The position numbers were made by a program, and so were the translations under genes. Shown here piece by piece: positions 10,167 to 20,477 of a stretch of 20,477 bases of DNA. The stretch comes from Tubiluchus corallicola (lineage: Eukaryota; Priapulida; Priapulimorpha; Priapulimorphida; Tubiluchidae), in assembly GCA_030141605.1 (NCBI GenBank), contig JAQGDQ010001790.1, positions 5,001 through 25,477 of the forward strand. Direction: 5' to 3'. Numbering within the stretch: the stretch's first letter is position 1; the number at the start of each line of letters is the position of its first letter. The notes beneath the pieces are model-generated. The model saw only the letters and a program-made list of their open reading frames with translations, was not told the origin of the DNA and ran no database searches.

Positions 10167-10207
10167 TCCCAACCCTAGACTTAACACTAACCCAACCCTA
10201 ACCCTAA
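10167..10207. repeat. degenerate telomere-like CCCTAA units
   Basis: AACCCTAGACTTAACACTAACCC-type sequence ends in two clean CCCTAA units directly abutting the 99-bp minisatellite. It is too short and degenerate to be a telomere. It could be an interstitial telomere scar from double-strand-break repair, or chance. Confidence 0.35.
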
Positions 10208-10729
10208 TTGTATGTTTACAGGACTAAGAAATGTACATACATTAAAACACTTGTACACCTAACACATGTACTAACTGTTTACTGTTATCTATAAGACAAT
10301 CATACCTTGTATGTTAACAGGACTAAGAAATGTACATACATTAAAACACTTGTACACCTATCACATGTACTAGCTGCTTACTGTTATCTATAAGATAATC
10401 ATACCTTGTATGTTTACAGGACTAAGAAATGTACATACATTAAAACACTTGTACACCTATCACATGTACTAACTGTTTACTGTTATCTATAAGACAATCA
10501 TACCTTGTATGTTTACAGGACTAAGAAATGTACATACATTAAAACACTTGTACACCTAACACATGTACTAACTGTTTACTGTTATCTATAAGACAATCAT
10601 ACCTTGTATGTTAACAGGACTAAGAAATGTACATACATTAAAACACTTGTACACCTATCACATGTACTAGCTGTTTACTGTTATCTATAAGACAATCATA
10701 CCTTGTATGTTCACAGGACTAAGAAATGT
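10208..10729. repeat. 99-bp minisatellite containing the PR-exon donor splice site
   Basis: CCTTG of the unit recurs at 10305, 10404, 10503, 10602 and 10701, an exact 99-bp period, with a degraded copy junction at 10208. There are about 5.3 copies differing by few substitutions. The last partial copy (10703-10729) is PRDM13 coding sequence, and 10701 is the first base of the real intron. The array therefore duplicates the final codons of the exon, the donor and the start of the intron. Confidence 0.95.
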
Positions 10730-10960
10730 TATTCCCAATTTCACAGCCACTTCTTCGCTGTACCAGACTAGAAGCTCCTCTTTTCTCTGGATGGTTTTTA
10801 TTGCTTTGAGCAACACGCCTCCTTTCCCGTCCTCTGCCAACTCGACGTTCTGTTCATGACGATCTCTTGCTGTCCGCAATTCTCTGAGCCAACCGGAAGC
10901 GGAAATCGTGGTTGAAGTGGTTCCATTTGAGGCTTCAAGGAGACCATTAACACATTTCAC
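10702..10960 (-). CDS. PRDM13: PRDM13 orthologue, PR/SET-domain exon (internal, partial gene)
   Basis: This internal exon encodes 86 residues plus one base: the C-terminal half of a PR domain, a divergent SET fold that in this family mostly serves protein interaction or weak methyl transfer. Key features are WLRELRTARD, EQNVELAEDG, GGVLLKAIKTI and EELLVWYSEEVAVKLGI. These align in order with vertebrate PRDM13 around its RAARNSQEQ, GGQIF and GEELTVWYS segments. The acceptor is TTTCTTTACAG|GTGAAATG at 10961/10960. The first codon is GTG in phase 0, and it is an internal valine rather than a start. The donor AAG|GTATGA ends it in phase 1. Joined to the zinc-finger exon it yields a 452-residue C-terminal product. 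The N-terminal PR portion must lie on an upstream exon that I could not identify between 10961 and 20477. Confidence 0.9.
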
Positions 10961-11087
10961 CTGTAAAGAAATGTGAAGTCAAACTTTTCTTCATTGCATT
11001 TGCAAAATGTTCTAATAAAATAAGAAAGGTAAGATGCAATTTATTCTAACTGAAAGGCGTATGTTACTAGCACACATACGATAAATT

Positions 11088-11118
<31 letters not shown>

Positions 11119-11373
11119 TTCCGACCCCTCAAACTATGAAATTTCAACTAAAATATAGTTATCTTTTATCACAAATCATATAAAAATTGAAGTTTCATAG
11201 AAAAAGTTGTTTGAATGCGTAGCGACGCAGGCAGTTTATGTAAGAGGCTGTTTGCCTCCGCCTCTCTTGTTGCGGAGAAACTTTTTAACAAGAGCAACAC
11301 GGGGGCAGGTGGACTATCCAGGGAGGGTTAATCTACAGGCTTATCCCGCCTAGTCATTCAATCGCCACGTCCT
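10961..11373. other. upstream intron sequence with (TA)n
   Basis: It begins with the PRDM13 acceptor polypyrimidine. It contains a (TA)n run at about 11092-11118 and a GC-richer patch near 11240-11345 that introduces the following minisatellite. No exon recognised. Confidence 0.55.
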
Positions 11374-12025
11374 GTGCGTTAAGGTAAACACTTCTATTAC
11401 ACCTGCTACTACGTGAACAGGCGCGCATGATTGAACTATGTGCGTTAAGGTAAACACGTCTATTACACCTGCTAGCTGTCAGCGTTACCACACTGGTAGC
11501 CTGAGAGCCATACTACGTGAACAGAAACGCATGATTGAACTATGTGCGTTAAGGTAAACACGTCTATTACACCTGCTAGCTGTCAGCGTTGCCATACTGG
11601 TAGCCTGAGAGCGATACTACGTGAACAGGCGCGCATGATTGAACTATGTGCGTTAAGGTAAACACGTCTATTACACCTGCTAACTGTCAGCGTTGCCACA
11701 CTGGTAGCCTGACTGTTAGAGAGCGATACTACGTGAACAGGCGCGCATGACTGAACTATGTGCGTTAAGGTAAACACTTCTATTACACCTGCTAACTGTC
11801 AGCGTTGCCACACTGGTAGTCTGAAAGCCATACTACGTGAACAGGCGCGCATGATTGAACTATGTGCGTTAAGGTAAACACTTCTATTACACCTGCTACT
11901 ACGTGAACAGGCGCGCATGATTGAACTATGTGCGTTAAGGTAAACACTTCTATTACACCTGCTTACCACACTGGTAGCCTGAGAGCGATACTACGTGAAC
12001 AGGCGCGCATGATTGAACTATGTGC
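11374..12025. repeat. variable-length 66/104-bp minisatellite
   Basis: GTGCGTTAAGG-type unit starts at 11374, 11440, 11544, 11648, 11760, 11864 and 11930, with a broken unit at 12022. Spacings are 66, 104, 104, 112, 104, 66 and 92. Short units lack the 38-bp AGCTGTCAGCGTTGCCACAC-containing part; the 112 unit has an extra 8 bp (CTGTTAGA). Each unit carries CACCTG (11400, 11466, 11570, 11674, 11786, 11890 and 11956), TACGTGA and GGCGCGC. It lies 0.4-1.1 kb upstream of the PR-domain exon. Confidence 0.95.
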
Positions 12026-12861
12026 TTGCTCATCCTGGACATCCAGTCTCCAGCACAGAATAAGGTGAAGTGAATCGTAGTTTGACAATCATAATCTCAA
12101 ACGAAACATTCATTAATATTACATTTTTCCATAAATAATAATACATATTATAGTGACATAGTTTTATACAATTTTTGATATTTTCTTTATCTTTTTATCG
12201 CCTTATAAATCAACTGAAATAAAGGAATTTATTTTGTCTGATCTATATAAGAAATAACGAAATAAATTAAAAATTTGAAAAATCATGAAACCACTCTTAT
12301 GAAGTTCATTTTTAAATTAATTTTTTTTCGTAATGTTAAAAACATAGATACAATTTTGAAATATTAAACGTTATGATTTTTATATTTTGGCTTTTTGATT
12401 TGTAGCGTTAATTTTATAGAAAGCAGAAAAGAAATATTGCTATTCCACGCTACGGATAGAAAATACTTTTTCATGACTGTTACGTAGCTAAAAATGCAAA
12501 GTTTGTAAAGATTTACTCACATTTTCAAAAAGCTTAAACTGTTTAAGATTTTCTTAATACTTAGTGCTACTGAGCAATAACATTGGCAGTGAATTTTAGT
12601 CACAAAAAATTTCAAAAAAAATTATTTCTTCAGCGTCGAATTTATTTCTTTTATTCGATTTAGTGGCGTTTTGCTACGAAGCAGTCTAAACGCAGAAACA
12701 GATGAAAATGGCTTAAATAAATTTTAATATTTCTAACTATGATGTTATTACACGAAAGATAACTGGATGATTTATACATGGAGGCTGGCAGAACTAGCTA
12801 ATAATATAATTGATAATTGAAAATTTACTCTGCATATCAGAATACCGTTATAGGGACGAAC
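12026..12861. other. gene-free very AT-rich interval
   Basis: No exon, RNA gene or tandem repeat recognised on either strand. On the PRDM13 strand it is probably intron. Confidence 0.55.
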
Positions 12862-12922
<61 letters not shown>

Positions 12923-13172
12923 CTTTATTTAAAGTCGGCTTTTTGGGTCAACAATTAACATTAGCTCAAAGAGCTATTATCGCCGACTGTAAATAACAAC
13001 CTACAACTACATAACAGAGACTATTATTACCCCACTTTTACCCTAAATACCACGCGTCAGGCAGGGCAACAGCTGGTACCATTTTTAAAGTCTTTGGTAT
13101 GACCCGGCCGCTGGTTCGAACTCACGACCTTCCAGACGGAAAGCAGACGCGTTATCACTAGACTAAACCGTC
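12862..13172 (-). mobile_element. nearly complete tRNA-derived SINE with (TTA)n tail
   Basis: Read on the minus strand from 13172 there is a tRNA-related head with A box TAGTCTAGTGA and B box AGTTCGAACCA. A body of about 180 bp follows (GGTACCAGCTGTTGCCCTGC near 13065-13082, GGGTAAAAGTGGGG), then AAAGAT and a (TTA)n tail at 12862-12921. The order of tRNA head, unrelated body and short-repeat tail is diagnostic of a SINE. The head matches the copy at 1-72. No clear target-site duplication could be found. The B box is intact while the A box has one change at its last position. Confidence 0.9.
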
Positions 13173-13382
13173 TGGTTCGACGGTTTGTTTTGTTTTGCAT
13201 TATAAAATCAACATTTTTTGTTATTTCAAAGATGAATTTTATTGGGGTTTTATGCCTCTGTATGTTGTATTTTTAATGATTTGTCTTGTGTTTTTATATT
13301 TTGTCTCTGGGTGCTTATGTGGTTTGTGGTTTGTGTATGTGGGTTAGTGGTTTGAGTTCTTCTTATGTATGTATAAATTTGC

Positions 13383-13553
13383 TTAATTTGCATTCAAACA
13401 GAAGAGCATGTTATCTGTTATTGTCCACTTACGAATCACCTTCGTGAAGATAACACCGAACTGAACTTCAACGATTTGCATGAATTTTTCAATGGAAACC
13501 CAATGTCATATTGTGAATTTGTAAATAATTCTTTAGCGATTTTTGGACAGTAA
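13383..13553 (+). pseudogene. LINE ORF C-terminal fragment
   Basis: An open frame of 56 codons ends at TAA (13551-13553). It reads TEEHVICYCPLTNHLRED, then NFNDLHEFFNGNP and ends VNNSLAIFGQ. The EEH-x-(L/I)-x-C-P-L-x(3)-LR pattern and the following F-x(n)-L-x-IF end are typical of the extreme C-terminus of non-LTR retrotransposon ORF2 proteins. The upstream reverse transcriptase is absent, consistent with 5' truncation on insertion. It may be the 3' end of the same family as the minus-strand fragment at 2581-3510, but no overlap exists to test this. Confidence 0.65.
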
Positions 13554-13650
13554 TGATCACGTTAGGCGATAATAAGTGTGTAGTGAGAATTTGTAAATAA
13601 TTCTTCAGTTATTTTTTGACAGTAATGATCATGTTATATGATCAAAAGTC
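13513..13650. repeat. 72-bp imperfect duplication at the LINE end
   Basis: AATTTGTAAATAATTCTT starts at 13516 and 13588, each followed by a (T/C)AG(C/T)(G/T)ATTTTT-like stretch, GACAGTAATGATCA(C/T)GTTA and a GAT. The second copy repeats the stop-codon region of the LINE fragment. Confidence 0.85.
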
Positions 13651-13718
13651 CTTTTTTGTAGTGATCTATGGACTGAACTAAAGTATCATGTTCGACTATC
13701 TCTTAATCAGTCAATAAA

Positions 13719-13746
13719 CACACACATATATATATATATATCATAT
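13719..13746. repeat. short (CA)n(TA)n microsatellite
   Basis: ACACACACATATATATAT-type tract just downstream of the LINE 3' region; possibly its tail. Confidence 0.8.
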
Positions 13747-13975
13747 ATGTAAACCTTTTATTAGTTTCTCTAACGTAATTTTATTATATTGCTGAGAGTT
13801 TGTAATTTTTATATAAAGCTAATGTACTTTTAAATGTATGAAATAAATTTATAATAAATAATAAAATAATGAAGTTAAATCATGTGAGACGGAAGGTAAT
13901 TTCAATAATTTGTTAAAATTCGTGGAAGTTCGGTTGAATAAAAATGTTGAATTAACAATCACATTTATTTTCTGC

Positions 13976-14256
13976 TTAACCCTTTCATTCCCGTTGTATC
14001 CCGTGAGATACAAGAATATTTTCTGCCTTTAAAATTAATAAAATTTTAAAACTGACAGGCATTTGATCTGTTAATAGTTATTTTGATTTAAGCCAATAAC
14101 AATAGACTAAAAATGGTGATAAAATGGCAAAGTAGAAAATCTACATAGCATAAAAAACTGCGCAAGGTACAGTACTTTAGAGACGACTTTGTACAGATCA
14201 GTATAGCATGCATACTAAATGTCTTAAATACTTTAAAAAACTACAAGCAGTTGCAA
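13976..14256 (+). mobile_element. piggyBac-like repeat, copy 1 (left end)
   Basis: Begins TTAA|CCCTTTCATTCCCG and contains the hairpin-like GTATCCCGTGAGATAC (13996-14011, one mismatch). It matches copy 2 at 19998-20280 over about 280 bp at roughly 90% identity in direct orientation. TTAA targets and CCCTTT-type termini are hallmarks of piggyBac-superfamily transposons. No transposase frame and no matching right terminus were found, so this is a non-autonomous or truncated copy. Confidence 0.6.
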
Positions 14257-15790
<1,534 letters not shown>

Positions 15791-15802
15791 ATTTTTTAAC
15801 AC

Positions 15803-16239
15803 TTACGCCATCTTAACCATGAACAAACAACTCGTCAAACCAGAGTGCAAATTCCTAAGCAAATTAACTCCGAAATTGTTGAATTTTGTGGACAAAATCT
15901 TTGCACATAACACCAGCCAGAGGTACCACACCAGCCGTAAGAAACGCTGGTGCTGGGTTAGTGGTTTGAGTTCCTCTTTTCTTTCGAACTCCGTTTCTGT
16001 CACATCTAATAGGTGTAACTTCATCTCACTTCAATACCTGAATTACGCAGGCTTTGTTACACCTGACAGCAATGGAGTCATTCAGACTTCTGACTAGTTT
16101 TAACTCAATCAGTTTAGAGGTTTTCAAAAGGGTTGCTACTCGAGTTAAACAGTATCAAGTGTATAATGAAATTTGTGGATTAGGTCAATTGACCTTGCAA
16201 GTTAATCCATTACATCAAATCTACGATATACAGCACTAA
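15803..16239. other. unrecognised ORF-bearing segment (possible exon or old transposon)
   Basis: This segment is less AT-rich than its flanks. It has overlapping open frames on both strands: plus 15819-16097 (92 codons, MNKQLVKPECKFLSKLTPKL...) and minus 15803-16024 (73 codons). On the minus strand, ATGGC|GTAAGT near 15807-15812 would be a strong splice donor and CGTAATTCAG|GTATTG near 16040 a possible acceptor. I recognise no family in either frame. A 7-bp perfect stem CACCAGC/GCTGGTG with a 10-nt loop lies at 15929-15952. It could be an exon, a transposon fragment or chance. Confidence 0.25.
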
Positions 16240-16506
16240 GGTGACCCCTCTTGTTGTATATGTTGTTGTTGTTCTTAAATTTCAATTGTCTGAAATAGAT
16301 CCTTTGTTATGTAGTTGAACGTTTTACAATATGTGGTTTTGTGTCTTAACGTGTGAACAGTTTTGGCAAAGATTTTACTATTGTTCACATCTCACAATTT
16401 TTACACACGCCTGTCTCTTCAATGATCTAAAAAACTTATAGAAAAAATTGAAGCTTTTGCCTTTTACCGTTTTTAACTTCAAATTTACTAGGCGTTTTTG
16501 TCGTTA
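16240..16506. other. unique AT-rich sequence
   Basis: Nothing recognised. Short GTTGTTGTTGTT at about 16260. Confidence 0.45.
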
Positions 16507-17277
<771 letters not shown>

Positions 17278-17521
17278 CCTTCACTCACTCACACACTCAC
17301 TCACTCACTCACTCACTCACTCACTCACTCACTCACTCACTCACTCACTCACTGACTCACTCACTCACTCACTCATTCACTCACTCACTCACTCACTCAC
17401 TCACTGGCTGACTCACTCACTCACTCACTCACTCACTCACTCACTCACTCACGCACTCACTCACGCACTCACTCACTCACTCACACGCTCACTCACTCAG
17501 TTAGTCACTCAGCTAGTCAGT
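17278..17521. repeat. (ACTC)n tetranucleotide microsatellite
   Basis: About 60 units, with scattered GACT, ACGC and ACTCATTC variants and a decaying right edge (AGTTAGTCACTCAGCTAGTC). Confidence 0.96.
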
Positions 17522-17694
17522 CGACTCTTACTCAATCACCAATCAGCAAGTGAGAGTTAATTAGTTTAAACAATATGTTTTTTGATAAAAAGATTGATTG
17601 AGAGGTAATTGGTAGTGATTTAATCAGGAATTTGATAATTAATAGATCAATTTCTAGATAGATTGTAAGTACAGCGGTATGGAAATCCGTAAAT
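17522..17694. other. short spacer between tetranucleotide arrays
   Basis: AT-rich sequence without recognisable features. Confidence 0.45.
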
Positions 17695-18180
17695 ATGTAG
17701 GTATATCTGGGTACGTTTGTAGGTAGTCATGTAGGTAGATAGGTAGGTAGATAGATACGTAGGTAGATAGGTAGGTAGATAGGTAGGTAGGTAGGTAGGT
17801 AGGTAGGTAGGTAGGTAGGTAGGTAGGTAGATAGTAGGTAGGTAGGTAGGTAGGTAGGTAAGTAAGTAGAGAGATACGTAGGTAAATAGGTAGGTAGGTA
17901 GGTAGGTAGGTAGGTAGGTAGGTAGGTAGGTAGGTAGGTAGACAGGTAGGTAGGTAGGTAGGCAGATAGAGAAGTAGATAGGTAGATAGATAGATAGATA
18001 GGTAGGTAGGTAGGTAGGTAGGTAGTTAGGTAGGTAGGTAGGTAGGTAGGTAGGTAGGTAGGTAGGTAGGTAGGTAGGTAGGTAGGTAGGTAGGTAGGTA
18101 GGTAGGTAGGTAGGTAGGTAGGTAGGTAGGCAGGTAGATAGGTAGACAGGTAAGTAGGTAGGTAGGTAGATGAATATCAG
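17695..18180. repeat. (TAGG)n tetranucleotide satellite
   Basis: About 480 bp of TAGG units with TAGA, CAGG and TAGT variants. The purest run is about 18026-18130. The minus frame LPTYLPTY is a repeat artefact. The unit is TAGG, not the telomeric TTAGGG. Confidence 0.96.
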
Positions 18181-18841
18181 ATAGGTAAACTAGCAGGTAG
18201 ACATAGTTAGTTAAATAAATAACAAGCAAGGGGACAAGCAGGCAATTTATGCAGCAAGCAACCAAGCAACCAGGCTAGTTAACCAAGCAGTGCATCAATT
18301 TAGGCGTCTTTCTTATTTAATTACATTATTATTTTACAAGAATCAGCAACATTTGAAGATAATTTAATTTAAGCGTTCGTGAAAATTTTTAGGTAAAAAC
18401 GGCAGCACTAATTTAAACTCTTTTAAACTCAACTGTTAAACTTTGTCTACGTGAAATCACATGACCAAAATAAAATTAAATTGACACATTATTTTTTACG
18501 TATCAGTAAAGTTAAATTTTGTAAGAACTACAAAACTAAAACTACTCATAAATTAAAACGCTACTTTGATCAACATAAACTTATTCTGATTTTTAAGCTA
18601 GAATGCGTGCTTTATAAAAATTTAAACGTGTGCAATTTGCTACTCAGATTTTTATAATATAGTAATTAATAATATGTTTAGTTAAAACAATTAGTTATAT
18701 AAAATAACACAACTAAAATGTTGTAGGGCTATAATAAATCTCATCACATATAGTTTCAAGTTTCAAGTACGAACTATCAGTTGCGAATGTTTTTATTTTT
18801 AGGCTGATAAGATAGTTGCTGAAACTGAAACATTAAAATAG
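18181..18841. other. gene-free interval
   Basis: Begins with degenerate CAAGCAACCAAGCAACC units (about 18225-18290), then unique AT-rich sequence. The 68-codon plus frame at 18451-18657 is lysine-rich without recognisable motifs. Confidence 0.5.
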
Positions 18842-18849
18842 CTGTAAAT

Positions 18850-19226
18850 TAGGAGTGAGCATCGTTCGCTCGAATTCGATTCGAATGAGTTTTTTTTAGT
18901 TCGAACTCGATTCGAATCCAAAACTATAGATTCGAATAATTCAGCACTTCAATCACATACGTTCCTGATCACTAAAACGATTGAAACATCATGCAATTAT
19001 CATAATTTAGCTGTGATTTCTGTGCACAATCTCATACCAATTACTAGTCGTTTTATTGCAGAACAAAATCTAGTGATATGCATGATCTTTGTAAGACTAA
19101 TTTTTACTGGTGGTTCGAAAACTTGTTCGAAAATCTTTCAATCTCAATTCGAGCTCGGTTCGAATTCGAAACACTGAAGTTCGGTTCGATTCGAATTCGC
19201 ATTCTGGTAGAGAATGCTCACCCCTA
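18850..19226. mobile_element. hAT-type MITE (377 bp) with terminal inverted repeats
   Basis: The left end reads TAGGAGTGAGCAT and the right end, reverse-complemented, TAGGGGTGAGCAT: 13-bp inverted repeats with one mismatch. The flanks are CTGTAAAT (18842-18849) and CTGCAAAT (19227-19234), an 8-bp target-site duplication with one change, the size made by hAT transposases. The interior has no coding capacity but is packed with TTCGAA and ATTCGAATTCG near both ends, arranged symmetrically. It is a non-autonomous element mobilised in trans. Confidence 0.88.
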
Positions 19227-19234
19227 CTGCAAAT

Positions 19235-19540
19235 TTTAACGATTATTTAAGTCAGTTATCAAACTTCAGTCTGAGTTGTAAAATTGTAAGTTGTTCAAAC
19301 CTTATTTCATTATATATGGGCGTATTATGTGTATATTGTAATAAATTAATATAAACTTCATCTTACGTTTATTATGTACTTTATTTATATTATCCCTGTA
19401 TATTGTATTATTGTATCTATTGTATCTATGTATGTAAATGAGTATTTCTATTTGTTTTTAGTTTTAGTTTTGTGCAAAATAGTTTATAGTTTTACACCAG
19501 ACGCATTTGTCATTTTTAATTAGTGTTTAATTATTATTAA
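19235..19540. other. gene-free AT-rich interval
   Basis: TGTATTGTATTATTGTATC-type stretches near 19400 resemble retroelement 3' UTRs, but no element can be delimited. Confidence 0.4.
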
Positions 19541-19755
<215 letters not shown>

Positions 19756-19997
19756 CATTAATTACTTTTAACACTGAGGATTGTGAATTTATTGTAATCC
19801 GTTTTATGGCAAATAAAGGATTATTTATAGTTATATACTTCATGCAGCTGAAAAAAGGAGACAGATTCAAGCAAATTTTATATTTTCGTAATACAGCATA
19901 AGCAGAAACTCGGACGTTCATATTTTTACTAATTAACATATTTTATAAATAAAACTTATGAATAATTGTTTTATTTTCCACCTAAGCTGGTGCAGTC

Positions 19998-20280
19998 TTA
20001 ACCCTTTCATACCCGGTGTATCCCGTGGGATACGAGAATATTTTCTGCCTTTATAATTAATAAAATTTTAAAACTGACAGTTATTTGGTCTGTTAATAGT
20101 TATTTTGATTTAAGCCAATAACAATAGACTAAAAATGCTGATAAAATGGCAAACTAGAAAATCTACATTGCATAAAAAACTGCTCAAGGTACAGTACTTT
20201 AGAGACGACTTTGTACAGATCAGCATAGCGTGCATACTAAATGTCTTAAATACTTTAAAAAATTATCAGCATTTGCAAAA
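19998..20280 (+). mobile_element. piggyBac-like repeat, copy 2 (left end)
   Basis: Begins TTAA|CCCTTTCATACCCGG and contains the perfect inverted repeat GTATCCC-GT-GGGATAC (20018-20033). Apart from about 20-25 substitutions it matches copy 1 at 13976-14256. Similarity ends near 20280, after CTTAAATACTTTAAAAAA. The right end of the element is not seen in the window. Confidence 0.6.
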
Positions 20281-20370
20281 TGAAACTTAATATTAAATCA
20301 TAATTTATAGAGAAATATAGACGGTTTTGAGATTCGGAACAACAATGTGCGAAGTGGAGGTAAAAATTAT

Positions 20371-20477
20371 AAAAAATCACCTAGAAGTTGGTATGTAATG
20401 TATATAATATTATACAATAAAAAATCACCTAGAAGTTGGTGTATAATGTATATAATATTATATAATCAAAAATCACC
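20371..20477. repeat. 48-bp tandem repeat running off the window
   Basis: AAAATCACC starts at 20373, 20421 and 20469 (period 48). Each unit ends in the self-complementary-rich TATATAATATTATA. The array continues beyond the right edge. Confidence 0.92.

Noticed and set aside
10685-10701. Extension of the PR-domain exon to the stop at 10685
   Set aside because: The phase-matched donor at 10702/10701 joins perfectly to the zinc-finger exon; the extension is intronic, though it would be the tail if a decoy donor were used.
17695-18180. Interstitial telomeric repeat
   Set aside because: The unit is TAGG, not TTAGGG or TTAGG.

Overview
This is an intron-rich, repeat-saturated, AT-rich piece of an animal nuclear genome. 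It holds one recognisable protein-coding gene and very large amounts of micro- and minisatellite DNA. The gene, on the minus strand, is a PRDM13 orthologue: a PR/SET-domain exon at 10702-10960 and a long zinc-finger exon at 7852-8951. They are joined by a phase-1 GT-AG intron at 8952-10701. The 5' exon(s) with the start codon were not found and are probably upstream, towards or beyond the right end. The organism is a bilaterian animal. The repeat style (long ATT, GA, TAGG, ACTC and CTTAY arrays, a tRNA-derived SINE with a TTA tail, decayed CR1/Jockey-like LINEs) would fit a lophotrochozoan such as a mollusc, but that is a low-confidence inference. Degenerate TTAGGG-type units near 10185 argue weakly against an insect.

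Layout. 1-72: head of a tRNA-derived SINE cut by the window edge. 73-1298: gene-free, with a possible LINE C-terminal remnant at 889-1026. 1299-1907: pentanucleotide array. 2581-3510: broken LINE reverse transcriptase on the minus strand. 4463-4806: 172-bp tandem duplication. 5027-5386: 59/60-bp minisatellite. 5836-6143: GAY triplets. 6407-6715: 177-bp duplication. 6716-7110: CAA/CAG repeats. 7481-7920: 110-bp minisatellite that contains the PRDM13 stop codon. 7852-10960: the PRDM13 exons and the intron between them. The intron holds a GA/CT tract of about 420 bp, a CTCF-like site and a 99-bp minisatellite that contains the exon's donor splice site. 11374-12025: 66/104-bp minisatellite in the upstream intron or flank. 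12862-13172: a nearly complete SINE. 13383-13553: LINE 3' end. 13976-14256 and 19998-20280: two copies of a TTAA-flanked, piggyBac-like repeat. Between them lie GA, ATT, ACTC and TAGG satellites, an unrecognised ORF region (15803-16239) and a hAT-type MITE (18850-19226). 20371-20477: a 48-bp tandem repeat running off the edge.

The gene's product should be a nuclear transcriptional regulator; PRDM13 in other animals acts in neural fate choice. The most unusual observation is that two independent minisatellites have each captured a functional edge of this gene. One repeats the splice donor of the PR-domain exon. The other repeats the last 22 codons, stop codon and poly(A) hexamer. No new enzymatic or defence system is visible.
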